Origin: UBA6898 sp964463135
GTDB lineage: Bacteria; Nitrospirota; Thermodesulfovibrionia; Thermodesulfovibrionales; UBA6898
Assembly: GCA_964463135.1 (NCBI GenBank)
Contig: CAYXBA010000011.1
Coordinates: 62,001-126,000, forward strand
Length of the DNA stretch: 64,000 nucleotides
Direction of reading: 5' to 3'
Both the position numbers and the translations under genes were made by a program. The notes beneath the pieces were generated by a model. The model was given only the letters and a program-made list of their open reading frames with translations, was not told the DNA's origin and searched no databases. Within the stretch, counting starts at the first letter, position 1. Every line of letters begins with the position of its first letter. This document shows, one piece after another, positions 42,450 to 51,820 of this stretch.

Positions 42450-43481
42450 CTATTTGTGGTATGAAAGTATTTCCGTTATGAACCTGGCCGTTGTATCGAC
42501 CAGCGTTATTGCCTGTGAGTAGTTCATTCTCGTCGGCCCAATGATGCCGATCGTGCCCACCGGCCGGTTGCCATCCCGGTATGTTGAGGCCACGAGGCTG
42601 AACTGCTTCATCTCGTCAAGAGGGTTCTCAGACCCGATAAAGACCTGGGTGCCCTCCGTATCAGCGATCTTATCAAGAAGTCCGAGGATGATATTCTTGT
42701 CCTCAAGGGTCTTCAGCAGCCCCCGTATCCTGTTGATATCGCAGAAGTCGGGAAGATTTACCATCTCGGACAGACCCGAGATAAAGATATCGCTGTCCGA
42801 TATTGCCAGCACATCTCTGCAGATCCTCGTTGCCTCGCTGATGAGGCTGTCGCAGATCACCCTCTCGCTCGATATCTCCTCGATAATGGTCTTTCTGACC
42901 GCGTCGAGAGAGTATCCTGAAAAACGCTCATTAATATAATCAGAAAGCCTGTTCAGATCGCTCCGCGACATTTCCTGTTCGACCGAGATGATCTTGCTCC
43001 TGATGATCGCTTCCTCGGCGAAAAGGACGACTGCTATCTGGTTCCTGCGGTACGGCACCAGTTCGATCCTGCTCAGGATCGTCCTGTTGGCATTTGGTGC
43101 TACGGATATCCCAACATAGTGCGAAAGCTCTGAAAGCATTCGTGATGCATTGTCCAGAAACGTATCGACATCTCTTCTGATCAGGTCGAGCTTCCTGTTC
43201 ATCTCAGAGACAAGCTCTTCGTCTGCGTCGGTCTTCTCAGTAGTCAGCGTATCCACATAGAACCTGTACCCGACATCGGTCGGCACGCGGCCTGCTGAGG
43301 TATGCGGCTGGCGCAGAAACCCCATCTCCTCAAGATCGGACATGATGTTCCGAATGGTTGCCGAGGAAAGCCCTATCGGAAATTTCTTGGTTATCGCCCG
43401 TGATCCTACAGGTCCGGGCGAGCTGATATACAGCTGAATAACAGCCTGCAAAATCTGTCCGCTTCTTTCATCCAGACTCAT
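42450..43481 (-). CDS. hrcA: Heat-inducible transcription repressor HrcA
   Basis: 343-residue HrcA: winged-helix DNA-binding domain at the N-terminus (SLDERSGQILQAVIQLYISSPGPVGSRAITKK, through SSATIRNIMSDLEEMGFL), GAF-like domain (about 105-220, 275-330) and dimerisation parts, ending in the conserved GPTRMNYSQAITLVDTTARF. ATG 43481 is the chosen start; GTG 43487 is in frame but both lie in the CIRCE operator. HrcA represses its own operon (grpE, dnaK, dnaJ) and is kept active by GroEL in classical systems. Confidence 0.94.
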   Translation of the reverse strand: MSLDERSGQILQAVIQLYISSPGPVGSRAITKKFPIGLSSATIRNIMSDLEEMGFLRQPHTSAGRVPTDVGYRFYVDTLTTEKTDADEELVSEMNRKLDLIRRDVDTFLDNASRMLSELSHYVGISVAPNANRTILSRIELVPYRRNQIAVVLFAEEAIIRSKIISVEQEMSRSDLNRLSDYINERFSGYSLDAVRKTIIEEISSERVICDSLISEATRICRDVLAISDSDIFISGLSEMVNLPDFCDINRIRGLLKTLEDKNIILGLLDKIADTEGTQVFIGSENPLDEMKQFSLVASTYRDGNRPVGTIGIIGPTRMNYSQAITLVDTTARFITEILSYHK

Positions 43482-43507
43482 TAGCACTCTCCAAGTTAGA
43501 GTGCTAA
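43481..43507 (-). promoter_or_regulatory. CIRCE operator (HrcA binding site)
   Basis: Perfect TTAGCACTC-N9-GAGTGCTAA inverted repeat. It includes the hrcA ribosome site (GGAG) in the spacer and overlaps the first base of the hrcA ATG, so HrcA binding covers the transcription start and initiation region. Confidence 0.95.
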
Positions 43508-43508
43508 T

Positions 43509-43538
43509 AATCTAACAGGTAGGTAATGAAGCTGTCAA
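43509..43538 (-). promoter_or_regulatory. Sigma-70-type promoter of the hrcA operon
   Basis: On the minus strand TTGACA (43538-43533), 18-base spacer, TAGATT (43514-43509). The start point would fall inside CIRCE, as expected for a housekeeping promoter under HrcA control. Confidence 0.6.
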
Positions 43539-43666
43539 GAAAAATAGAAATGCCATTATATTTCAATGGGTTAGTAATCAGGTCGCTGCCTGGAGACAGA
43601 GCGCTCAAAAGCCACTTATTTCAGAATTCCCGGCTGGCTTGTCTTTGGCTGATTAAACCCCAGGTT

Positions 43667-44821
43667 TCAGATGAGGATCGTCTTTGGGATGGAAAAGCCG
43701 TTGAATTCCGACGCATACGAGATAGTATAGGCACCGCTCGAAAGGATCAGCACATAATTGCCTATGGCCGGCTCAGGCAGCAGGATGTTCTTTTCTATCA
43801 CGTCAAAGCTGTCACAGCTTGGGCCGGCAAGGGTCCATTTCCTGATCTCTCTGGACCCCTCAACAACGTAGCTGTATTTGATGCCCCCGATGCTCTCCAT
43901 GAGGCCGTTGAAAACGCCGACGTCAATGGAGAGCCATTTCTCGTCTCCGCGGCTGGTCTTGCCGATCACCTTTGTTACGAATATGCCGGCATCGCCGACA
44001 ACTGACCGTCCCGGCTCGATGAAAATGCGCGTCTTTTTCGGGAATTTCTGGTAGATCGCCTTGTTGATGTTCTTCTCGATCGCCGGAATGCTTACCACAT
44101 CCTTGGTGTACCGGATAGGGTATCCGCCGCCGATGTTAAGCATTGAAAGCCGAATGCCTGCCTTTTCAGCCCTGTCCCAAAGGTCCTTTGCCTTGTCGAG
44201 TGCAGAGTTCCAGTTATACATGTTCGTACACTGCGAACCTACGTGAAACGTGATGCCGACCGGGTTGAGCCCCTTCTTTTTCGCAAGCACAAGGAGTTCC
44301 TCTGCCTCTTCGACCTCAACGCCGAATTTCTTGCTGAGCGGCCATTCACTGCCTTCATTCGGCACGGTCAGCCGCACATAGACATTTGCGCCAGGGGTGT
44401 ATTCTCGCATTTTGTCCACCTCTGCTGCGGAGTCATAGGAGAAATAGTCGACGCCTGATTCAGCGGCCATCCTGAGAAAACGAAACGTCTTGATCGGGTT
44501 GCTCGTGATCATACGGTCACTGCTTACCCCGATCGATTCGAGCACGCTCATCTCTCCCTCTGAGGCTATCTCAAAGCCGATACCGAGACTGTTGATCAGT
44601 TTCAGTACCTCAATATCCGGGTTTGCCTTGACCGCATAATAGACCTCGGCATTTCTGATATTCTTGCCGATGGCATGGACCTTCTGGCGGACCTTTGTCT
44701 TGTCCATGAGCAGGAAGGGCGGCTCGAGATCTGTCTCCCGTATGAAGTCGATCGCTTTCTGGATCGTGGACTTCGGCGTGATCCTGGTATGATCTTTTGT
44801 TATGCGGAAACGGTGGTTCAT
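43667..44821 (-). CDS. Type III PLP-dependent decarboxylase (ornithine decarboxylase-like)
   Basis: 384-residue alanine-racemase-fold decarboxylase. PLP lysine K65 lies in VYYAVKANPD; HVGSQC (about 193-198) and GGGYP (about 231-235) belong to the phosphate-binding part; EPGRSVV is at about 269-275. The second-subunit active-site Cys is C336 in GPSCDSFD, matching ornithine/lysine decarboxylases rather than diaminopimelate decarboxylase (which has G-x-x-C-ES-D). Putrescine production is the best guess. A GAGGAT site precedes the ATG at proper distance. It lies downstream of the hybrid kinase gene on the same strand, 79 bases away. Confidence 0.87.
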   Translation of the reverse strand: MNHRFRITKDHTRITPKSTIQKAIDFIRETDLEPPFLLMDKTKVRQKVHAIGKNIRNAEVYYAVKANPDIEVLKLINSLGIGFEIASEGEMSVLESIGVSSDRMITSNPIKTFRFLRMAAESGVDYFSYDSAAEVDKMREYTPGANVYVRLTVPNEGSEWPLSKKFGVEVEEAEELLVLAKKKGLNPVGITFHVGSQCTNMYNWNSALDKAKDLWDRAEKAGIRLSMLNIGGGYPIRYTKDVVSIPAIEKNINKAIYQKFPKKTRIFIEPGRSVVGDAGIFVTKVIGKTSRGDEKWLSIDVGVFNGLMESIGGIKYSYVVEGSREIRKWTLAGPSCDSFDVIEKNILLPEPAIGNYVLILSSGAYTISYASEFNGFSIPKTILI

Positions 44822-44900
44822 GTCGTTATATCCTCAGCTAGAGTTTATTAAATGGTATTTCTGCAAAAAATGCAATGAGACGAGATCGACACAAGATTGT

Positions 44901-47246
44901 TCAGGCTGAAAGCATGGACTGGACCTTGTCAGCGATGCTGTGCATGCTGAAGGGTTTCTGGATGAAGCCGAGCAGACCCTGCTCCAGGGGAAAGCCCGCA
45001 TCCCCGGCAGTGGTATGGCCCGAGGCGATGAGTATCCTTGCCTTGTCATTGAGCTGCCTGATACGGTCAAAAGTTTCCCTGCCGCTCATGACCGGCATAA
45101 TGAGGTCCAGGATCACGAGATCGATGACGCCGCGCTGTTCTGCATAGATCTCGAGCGCTTCTTTGCCGTCTGCAGCCTGGATCACGCAATATCCCAGTTT
45201 CTCCAGCATGGTCCGCAATATGTCCCTTATGTATTCTTCATCGTCAACAACAAGGATCGTTCCCTTGCCCGGTGCTGGATCTGGCCATGATGCGGGTTCA
45301 ATGCGGACCGCCGGTCTTACCGCAGGGAACACTACGGTGAATGTTGTACCGTTTCCCGGTGACGTTTCTACGCTTATGTGACCGTTATGGTTCTTTACAA
45401 CACCATACACCATGGCCAGGCCCATACCGGTTCCTTTGCCCAGTTCCTTGGTCGTGAAAAAGGGCTCGAATATGCGTTCTTTTACCGCGTCAGGGATGCC
45501 AGCTCCGGTGTCTGATATCGTAATGACCACCTGGCGGGAAGCTGTTGGTGCTGACGCTGCAGGCTCAGGTGCATTGTCCTGCACGGCTGTCCTGATGAGA
45601 AGCCTGCCGCCGCCGGACATGGCGTCCCTCGCATTCAGGCAGAGGTTCAATATCACCTGTTCGATCTGACTTCTGTCGCCCTCTATGGTCATATCTTCCC
45701 TGCCGAGATCCGATTCGATTGCTATGTTCCGGTCAAAGGTCTTTGAGATGATCTTCAGGACCGCGGCAATGACATCATTGATCGCAATGGGTTCTATAAC
45801 GTATTTGCCTTTTCTCGCAAACCCGAGAAGCTGCCTGGTCAGCTCTGCTGCACGGTCCGAGATATGCTCGATCGTATCGGCAGATTCATAGAGGGATGTG
45901 CCCGGCAGGAGCTGTGCCTTCAGCAAAGACGCATGGCCTAGAATACCCTGGAGCATATTGTTGAAATCGTGTGCTATGCCGCCGGCAAGGGTGCCGATCG
46001 CTTCCATTTTATGCGCCTGAAAGAGCTGCTCCCTGATCGCCTCCTTCTCTTTTTCCTCGTCACTGCGTTCGAATTCGGCAGCCACGATCTGTCCTATGGT
46101 CTGGAGGACCTTGATGTCTGATTCGGTTATTTCGCGCGGGGCGCCGAAGGCCCCTATGATGCCGACAGCCTCGCCCCTGCTGTTAAAGATGGCGAAGCCT
46201 ATGAAAAAATCGGCCTCTGCCTCGGCAAAGGCGTTCACGTCCGGAAACTGCTCCCTCAACCCTGTGTCGATGATGACGATCTGTTTTTTGTCCAGCACTC
46301 TTTCGTCCGGGGTTCCCCTGAGACTGACGTCGAACGCCTTGCGCACAGAGCCGTTTATGCAGAGGGAAACCACGTGTTCGGTTTCGCCGTCCGGGCCGAT
46401 CTTCGAGAGATACGCATGGAGGGAGAAGAGCCGTGATATGGTCATGACGACTTCGTCAAAGTAATCGCTGCCGCGTTTCACTGCCGCGAGATGATAGATA
46501 TTGTTCAGCATGCGTGCTTCCCGGTCGCGCAGTTCCATTGCATTTCGGATGCTGCTGCTCAGGTCCTCGAATTCAGTGATACCCTTATAGTCCGGGATCT
46601 CACCCCGGCTGACCGGTTCAAGGATACTGCCGAGCGGTACGCGGATGTTCTTTCTGAGCGAGTAGATGAAAAGTAGGGTTACGGCGCTCAGTATGAAACC
46701 GGTGACGCCGTAAGCGATGTTCACACTGCGCAGCAGAGCCGCGTAATCTGCAGCATCCTTGAACAGGACAATATCCCATTCCCAGGGTTCGAAGCGGACC
46801 CTGTAGGAGTAATAGTTCCGGCTGTTGAGGGCCACCGTTCCGACGGCATTGTTCTTTTTGATCGCTGCCGCTGGTCCTGAAAGTTCCTTATCGGTATTTT
46901 CTGCAAGCAGCAGGTGTTCCCCCCGGTACATGACCATGCCGGAGATATTGTTCTGCCGCATGATGTCTTCGACCATGCCGAGGGTCAAGGCCTTTTTTAT
47001 GCTGACGGTCTTGTGATCGGATAGCGACCCGGTCCAAAGCAGTTCGTTCAGGCTGCGGTCACAGACCTTGTACAGATCATGCGCGATCTGGACAAAGGAC
47101 TCCTGTATCCGGTCATCAGCGAATTGCGAGACAGAGCGCAGAACGAACATATAGAGGCCGATCCAGGAAAGCAGCGCGGTCGCGATAATAGGAGCGATCG
47201 TTCTGAAGGCAAGTCTGTTGCGTATCTGGCGGGGACTTTGATTCAT
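44901..47246 (-). CDS. Hybrid sensor histidine kinase (GAF-HisKA-HATPase-REC)
   Basis: 781 residues. TM1 at about 15-35, a periplasmic domain about 36-178 and TM2 about 180-198. A HAMP-like or linker region and a GAF domain (about 250-400) follow. The HisKA phospho-acceptor is in GTLAGGIAHDFNNMLQGILGH (His near residue 430). The HATPase has NLCLNARDAM, DTGAGIP and GTGMGLAMVYG. A C-terminal REC domain (about 655-780) reads ILVVDDEEYIRDIL...LVILDLIMPVMSG with phospho-Asp. No output domain exists, so signalling must go through another protein. The start overlaps the end of the solute-binding-protein gene by four bases. Confidence 0.9.
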   Translation of the reverse strand: MNQSPRQIRNRLAFRTIAPIIATALLSWIGLYMFVLRSVSQFADDRIQESFVQIAHDLYKVCDRSLNELLWTGSLSDHKTVSIKKALTLGMVEDIMRQNNISGMVMYRGEHLLLAENTDKELSGPAAAIKKNNAVGTVALNSRNYYSYRVRFEPWEWDIVLFKDAADYAALLRSVNIAYGVTGFILSAVTLLFIYSLRKNIRVPLGSILEPVSRGEIPDYKGITEFEDLSSSIRNAMELRDREARMLNNIYHLAAVKRGSDYFDEVVMTISRLFSLHAYLSKIGPDGETEHVVSLCINGSVRKAFDVSLRGTPDERVLDKKQIVIIDTGLREQFPDVNAFAEAEADFFIGFAIFNSRGEAVGIIGAFGAPREITESDIKVLQTIGQIVAAEFERSDEEKEKEAIREQLFQAHKMEAIGTLAGGIAHDFNNMLQGILGHASLLKAQLLPGTSLYESADTIEHISDRAAELTRQLLGFARKGKYVIEPIAINDVIAAVLKIISKTFDRNIAIESDLGREDMTIEGDRSQIEQVILNLCLNARDAMSGGGRLLIRTAVQDNAPEPAASAPTASRQVVITISDTGAGIPDAVKERIFEPFFTTKELGKGTGMGLAMVYGVVKNHNGHISVETSPGNGTTFTVVFPAVRPAVRIEPASWPDPAPGKGTILVVDDEEYIRDILRTMLEKLGYCVIQAADGKEALEIYAEQRGVIDLVILDLIMPVMSGRETFDRIRQLNDKARILIASGHTTAGDAGFPLEQGLLGFIQKPFSMHSIADKVQSMLSA

Positions 47247-48424
47247 CGGAAGACAGGTCTTGCGGTCTGCTGATGCTCCGGCCAGACAACCTCGGTCTTT
47301 CCTTTTAGTACCTGTGTCACCACGGTGAACCTTTTGATCTGGAGTCCGGTCCGGTCAACGCCGTATCTGCCTGAAACGGTCAGCATATCGAGTTTCGAAA
47401 ATATGTCGCGCAGCCTTTCCCTGTCCAGAGACTGTGATTCCCGCACTGCCGCCTCGAGTATCTGACCGGCAGCATAGGCCGTGGCAGCGAAGTGTGAAGG
47501 CTTCTTGTGGTAGACCTTCACAAAACGGTCATAGAACTCCTTGCCTCCGGGAGGGTTCATCCCGCCGATCACTTCCCACTGGGATGAGGAGAATATATAC
47601 TCTGCATCAGGTCCGAGCATCTCAAAAAAGGATGGCAGGCCAGGGCCTACCGGAGAATAGAAGGCCCTGGGGGACCATTTGATCTTCTTCAGGGCCGACT
47701 GCATGCTCAATGTCTCGTCGAGATGACCGCAGATCATTACGGCCTCTGCACCGGCATTCCTTGCCCGAACAGCAGCGGCATCAAGGTTGTGCTTTCCCTT
47801 TTTTACCTCCTCATGCAGGACCACCCCAATGCCGAGACGCTTTGCCCATGTTGCAGCACCGGTGCCGTTATCTCTCGAGAAGGGATCGTCAGCCTGTACG
47901 ATCGCAAGGGAATTAATGTTATTGACCGCCAGAAGTTCCAGAAAGCTGATCGCAATCTGGCTTGACGGGGTGAAAAGGCCGAAGACGTTTTTGTATCCTT
48001 TTTTCCAGATACTGTCGGCTGCAGCACCGGCGGCAAGCAGCGGGTACCGGTGTTTTTCCGTTATCGGGAGTATCGTCTCGGTTATAGCACTCGAGTAAGG
48101 TCCAAAGACCATATCCATGTGCTCTTTTTCGAGCATCTGCGTATAGAGCATCTTTGCGGTCCCTGGATCGCTCCGGTCATCATAGATGATGAGCTGGACC
48201 TTCCTGCCGAGAAGGCCGCCTTTTGCATTCACATCGCTTTCCCAAAGTCTGTAGCCCTTGGCCTGCATATCGGCAAGTTCTGCGTATTCTCCTGTGAGGC
48301 CAAGGGTGACACCGATGCGGAACGTTTCTCCTGCCTCGGCCGAAGCTGAATAAAGGACTGCGAAACAGAGCAGGAGACCCGCTGCCACAGAGCAGAGAAT
48401 ACGGGTAAGCTCCCTCAGGATCAT
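47243..48424 (-). CDS. Branched-chain-amino-acid-type periplasmic binding protein
   Basis: 393 residues: signal peptide (about 1-28, ending SASAEA) then a type I periplasmic-binding fold of the LivJ/Leu-binding family: FRIGVTLGLTGEYAELADMQAKGYRLWESDVNAKGG, VFGPYSSAITETILPITEKHRYPLL, and GRYGVDRTG near the C-terminus. No permease or ATPase genes are nearby. It overlaps the histidine-kinase gene by four bases, which suggests that it is a ligand-binding partner of that sensor rather than part of a transporter. Start ATG 48424 overlaps the upstream gene stop (ATGA). Confidence 0.87.
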   Translation of the reverse strand: MILRELTRILCSVAAGLLLCFAVLYSASAEAGETFRIGVTLGLTGEYAELADMQAKGYRLWESDVNAKGGLLGRKVQLIIYDDRSDPGTAKMLYTQMLEKEHMDMVFGPYSSAITETILPITEKHRYPLLAAGAAADSIWKKGYKNVFGLFTPSSQIAISFLELLAVNNINSLAIVQADDPFSRDNGTGAATWAKRLGIGVVLHEEVKKGKHNLDAAAVRARNAGAEAVMICGHLDETLSMQSALKKIKWSPRAFYSPVGPGLPSFFEMLGPDAEYIFSSSQWEVIGGMNPPGGKEFYDRFVKVYHKKPSHFAATAYAAGQILEAAVRESQSLDRERLRDIFSKLDMLTVSGRYGVDRTGLQIKRFTVVTQVLKGKTEVVWPEHQQTARPVFR

Positions 48425-49101
48425 CTCGGTTTTCTTGCCGAAAGCAGCCGTTTTGCCGAGCCCCGGATGATCTCGGGCACGTTCTTGTTCCTCTCCAGGA
48501 TGATGAGGTCCTTGGTCTTGAGATCGCCTACCAGGCCGACGGAGATGCCGGGAGGCGTTTTCGGGTTCGTCACCAATGCATGGACCACGGCATATGACTT
48601 GAGCCATTCCCTGTTCTTTGCGATCCTTCTGAGGGCTTCCTCATTGATCGAGCGGTTGCGGGCGATCAGCTCTATTTCCGTATCCGTGATCTTCTGGTTG
48701 GCGAGCACACTGAGCATGACCTCCTTGTTCGTGTCCTTGATCAGAATGCCGCGGACCTCCCTGCTTCCCTTCATCGCAAGCTGGACCCGTTCGGAGACGG
48801 TCAGCGTCTGGATCTTCTGGAGGATGTTCTGTACACGTGCCTCTTTCGGTTTCTCCGTGTGTGCCAATTCTCTCGCCGCTTTAGCAGGCAGCTGGAGATG
48901 ACCGGCGATCAGGTTCTGCACCTCATGAGGGGTGTCCGGATGCTCATGCAGCATCAGGAGGATCTCGGGGCGGTGTGTGTTCGCCTGTGCGATCTCCTGA
49001 AAGATCTCCGGGTCATCCGGGTCCTCGATCAGAACCTCGATCACATCTTTTGAGGCGACTGAGTAGTCGAGTCCTATCAGAACCTGCGGTTCATCAGCCA
49101 T
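48421..49101 (-). CDS. Helical-repeat protein, unknown function
   Basis: 226-residue soluble, entirely helical protein with HEAT-like or leucine-rich-variant repeats (EIFQEIAQANTHRPEILLMLHEHPDTP; NEEALRRIAKNREWLKSYAVVHALVTNPKTP). Each unit of about 22-38 residues ends in an NPxTP- or HPxTP-like turn. Not assigned to a function. It overlaps tlyA upstream by 8 bases and the solute-binding-protein gene downstream by 4 bases, so it is cotranslated with both. Confidence 0.75.
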   Translation of the reverse strand: MADEPQVLIGLDYSVASKDVIEVLIEDPDDPEIFQEIAQANTHRPEILLMLHEHPDTPHEVQNLIAGHLQLPAKAARELAHTEKPKEARVQNILQKIQTLTVSERVQLAMKGSREVRGILIKDTNKEVMLSVLANQKITDTEIELIARNRSINEEALRRIAKNREWLKSYAVVHALVTNPKTPPGISVGLVGDLKTKDLIILERNKNVPEIIRGSAKRLLSARKPR

Positions 49102-49840
49102 GATTCTTTCTCCTTAGGTGAATGAAATATTCGATGTTGCCCTTCTGCCCGGGAAGCGGCGATTCATAATCTCCCATGACCACGAATCCGGCAGTCTCAG
49201 TAAATTCAGCGACCTTCTGCACGGCAGAACGCCTTTTCAGCTCATCCCTGATCACGCCTCCTTTTTCGACCATGCCCTTGCCAACCTCGAACTGGGGCTT
49301 GATCAGGGCGAGGACATCTCCCTCAGCCGCCAGAAAATCGAGCACTCTCGGCAGGACCTGGGTGAGCGAAATGAAGGAGACGTCGATTACGACAAGGTCG
49401 ATCGGTTCGGGAATGCGGTCAGGTTCAAGATGCCTGATGTTTGTCTTTTCGTGCAGTATGACGCGCGGGTCGTTCCGGAGCGACCAGTCAAGCTGGCCAT
49501 ATCCGACATCAATGGCATAGACCCTGGCCGCCCCTCTCTTTAGTACGCAGTCAGTAAAGCCGCCGGTTGAGCTGCCGATATCCATCACGATTTTGCCTGC
49601 AGGGTCGATTCTGAAAAATAACAGTGCGCCTTCGAGTTTGACGCCGCCTCTGCTCACGAAGGGGATGTCATCTTCCCTGAGTGCAACGACTGCGTTGATA
49701 TCAATGAGCGTGCCTGCCTTGGTCTCCTGCCTGCCGTCTACAAGAACATTACCGGCCATGATGAGCGCCTTTGCCCGGTCCCTGCTCTTGACGAGCTCCC
49801 GGTCGACCATGATCTTGTCCAATCTCTCTTTTTCTTTCAT
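49094..49840 (-). CDS. tlyA: TlyA family rRNA methyltransferase
   Basis: 248-residue protein with an S4 RNA-binding domain (about 1-60: RLDKIMVDRELVKSRDRAKALIMAGNVLVDG) and an FtsJ-like SAM methyltransferase domain (about 62-245: VSRGGVKLEGAL, VMDIGSSTGGFTDCVL, DLVVIDVSFISL, ALIKPQFEVGK). TlyA 2'-O-methylates rRNA; older annotations call it hemolysin. Catalytic K-D-K-E pattern residues are present. It follows dxs after about 100 bases, the common dxs-tlyA neighbourhood. Confidence 0.9.
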   Translation of the reverse strand: MKEKERLDKIMVDRELVKSRDRAKALIMAGNVLVDGRQETKAGTLIDINAVVALREDDIPFVSRGGVKLEGALLFFRIDPAGKIVMDIGSSTGGFTDCVLKRGAARVYAIDVGYGQLDWSLRNDPRVILHEKTNIRHLEPDRIPEPIDLVVIDVSFISLTQVLPRVLDFLAAEGDVLALIKPQFEVGKGMVEKGGVIRDELKRRSAVQKVAEFTETAGFVVMGDYESPLPGQKGNIEYFIHLRRKNHG

Positions 49841-49942
49841 ACAGTTCGCACAGGTTCAAACGCATATGCCGGAGCCTGTCTGAACTATTATAAAGAAAAA
49901 AAAGGATATTTATGCGGAAATATTAGTCAGGGAAGGGCAGTG

Positions 49943-51820
49943 TCATCTGCTCTGCAGCGGTTCTTTCATGAAGGCGAGGGCTGCCTGATAAATGCCTTCC
50001 TCGTCAATGCCGCAGGCAGCTCTCAGGCTGTTCATGCTGCCCTGCTCAATAAAGGAATCAGGTATGCCGATCCTCTTCACTGCGACGCGAGACATCTTTG
50101 TCTCGTTCAGGAATTCCAGGACAGCACTGCCGAAACCTCCCTGCAGGGCGTTTTCTTCGACCGTAAGGATTCTGGGTATGCGTGAACCCATGGACAGAAT
50201 GATATCGCGATCAAGGGGCTTGATGAAGCGGGCATTGATCACGGCTGCATGAATGCCCGCTGCCTCAAGGCGTTCTGCTGCCTTGAGCGCAGCGATTGCA
50301 GGGTTGCCGATCGCCATGATCATCAGGTCAGTGCCTTCACGGAGCAGTTCTGCGTTTCCTGGGGAAAGGGGCGCAGCAGGAATGCCGGACTGTGGCGCTC
50401 TGCCGCGGGGATAGCGGATAGCGACGGGTCCAGCGTGGTTCACGGCCCAGGCCAGCATCAGCCTCAGTTCTTCGGAATTCTTCGGTGCAAGGCAGGTGAG
50501 GTTCGGTATATGCCTCAGGAAAGATATGTCGAAAACACCATGGTGTGTGGGTCCGTCCTCCCCGACGAGGCCGGCACGGTCTATGGCAAAGACCACCGGC
50601 AGGTTCTGGAGGCAGACATCATGGATTATCTGATCGTACGCACGCTGCAGGAACGTGGAATAGATTGCAACGACCGGCCTGAGTCCTCCGGCAGCAAGAC
50701 CGGCGGCAAACGTGACCGCGTGCTGCTCAGCAATGCCGACATCGTAAAAGCGGTCAGGGAAACGCTCTGCAAAACAGTCGAGCCCGGTACCCTCTTTCAT
50801 GGCAGCGGAGATGGCGATCACCCTGCTGTCCTTCTCTGCCAGTTCTGTAACTGCAGCGCCGAATGCAGCGCTGTACGTAACAGACCCTGAGCTGAGCGGC
50901 GAGCCGGTCTCAACCTCAAAGGGTCCGATGCCGTGAAAGACACAGGGGTCTTTTTCAGAGAATTCGTATCCCTTGCCTTTCTTGGTTATTACATGGACAA
51001 GGGTGGGTAATGTGGAGGACTTGATCCTGTTCAGCGTTTCGATCAGGAGGTCCGTGTTGTGGCCGTCAATGGGCCCGATGTAGTCAAACCCCATCTCTTC
51101 GAAGAGTATGCCCGGAAGGATCATGCCTTTCAGGGTCTCCTCTGCCTTCTGCGCTATTTTTGCCACAGACCCGCCGAGCTTAGGTATACCTTCAAGAAAG
51201 GATTTCGTCTCTTTCTTGAATTTGCGGTACCGCTCGTCAGTAAGGATCCTGTTCATATATGCGGAGAGGGCCCCGACATTGGGCGATATGGACATCTCAT
51301 TGTCATTGAGAATGACGATGAGGTCCTTCTTGCCGTGGCCGGCATTGTTCAAGCCTTCGAAGGCAAGGCCTCCGGAGAGCGCTCCATCGCCTATGACCGC
51401 TATGACCTTGTAATGCTCGTTGTTCCTGTCGCGCGCCTCCAGCAGTCCGAGCGCAGCGGATATGGAGGTCGAGCTGTGGCCGGTGCCAAAGGCGTCATAA
51501 GGGCTTTCTGCTATTTTGGGAAAACCGGAAATGCCCTTTTCGGTCCTGAGCGTTGCGAACTGCTCTCTTCTTCCGGTCAGGATCTTATGGGCGTAGGACT
51601 GATGACCCACATCCCAAACTATCCTGTCTGCCGGAGAAGGGAAGACATGATGCAGCGCAATGGTCAATTCGATGATGCCGAGGTTTGATGCCAGATGACC
51701 GCCTGTTACCGCGACCGTCTCGATGATCCGTGTCCTGAGCTCCTCGGCAAGTGTTCCCAGCTCTTCATGGCTGAGCGTTTTGAGGTCTTCCGGCGATGCT
51801 ATCCTTTCGAGGATCATCAT
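49943..51820 (-). CDS. dxs: 1-Deoxy-D-xylulose-5-phosphate synthase
   Basis: 625-residue thiamine-diphosphate enzyme that condenses pyruvate and glyceraldehyde-3-phosphate, the first step of the MEP isoprenoid pathway. HVFPSPADRIVWDVGHQSYAHKILTGR, the ThDP motif VIGDGALSGGLAFEGLNNAG...NDNEMSIS, and DVGIAEQHAVTFAAGLA (catalytic Glu) are present; the transketolase C-terminal domain ends the protein. It overlaps ispA by four bases, so the two isoprenoid genes are cotranslated. Confidence 0.95.
   Translation of the reverse strand: MMILERIASPEDLKTLSHEELGTLAEELRTRIIETVAVTGGHLASNLGIIELTIALHHVFPSPADRIVWDVGHQSYAHKILTGRREQFATLRTEKGISGFPKIAESPYDAFGTGHSSTSISAALGLLEARDRNNEHYKVIAVIGDGALSGGLAFEGLNNAGHGKKDLIVILNDNEMSISPNVGALSAYMNRILTDERYRKFKKETKSFLEGIPKLGGSVAKIAQKAEETLKGMILPGILFEEMGFDYIGPIDGHNTDLLIETLNRIKSSTLPTLVHVITKKGKGYEFSEKDPCVFHGIGPFEVETGSPLSSGSVTYSAAFGAAVTELAEKDSRVIAISAAMKEGTGLDCFAERFPDRFYDVGIAEQHAVTFAAGLAAGGLRPVVAIYSTFLQRAYDQIIHDVCLQNLPVVFAIDRAGLVGEDGPTHHGVFDISFLRHIPNLTCLAPKNSEELRLMLAWAVNHAGPVAIRYPRGRAPQSGIPAAPLSPGNAELLREGTDLMIMAIGNPAIAALKAAERLEAAGIHAAVINARFIKPLDRDIILSMGSRIPRILTVEENALQGGFGSAVLEFLNETKMSRVAVKRIGIPDSFIEQGSMNSLRAACGIDEEGIYQAALAFMKEPLQSR

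Noticed and set aside
43526..44005. 159-residue plus-strand frame upstream of hrcA
   Set aside because: Mostly antisense to the decarboxylase gene; no start signals.
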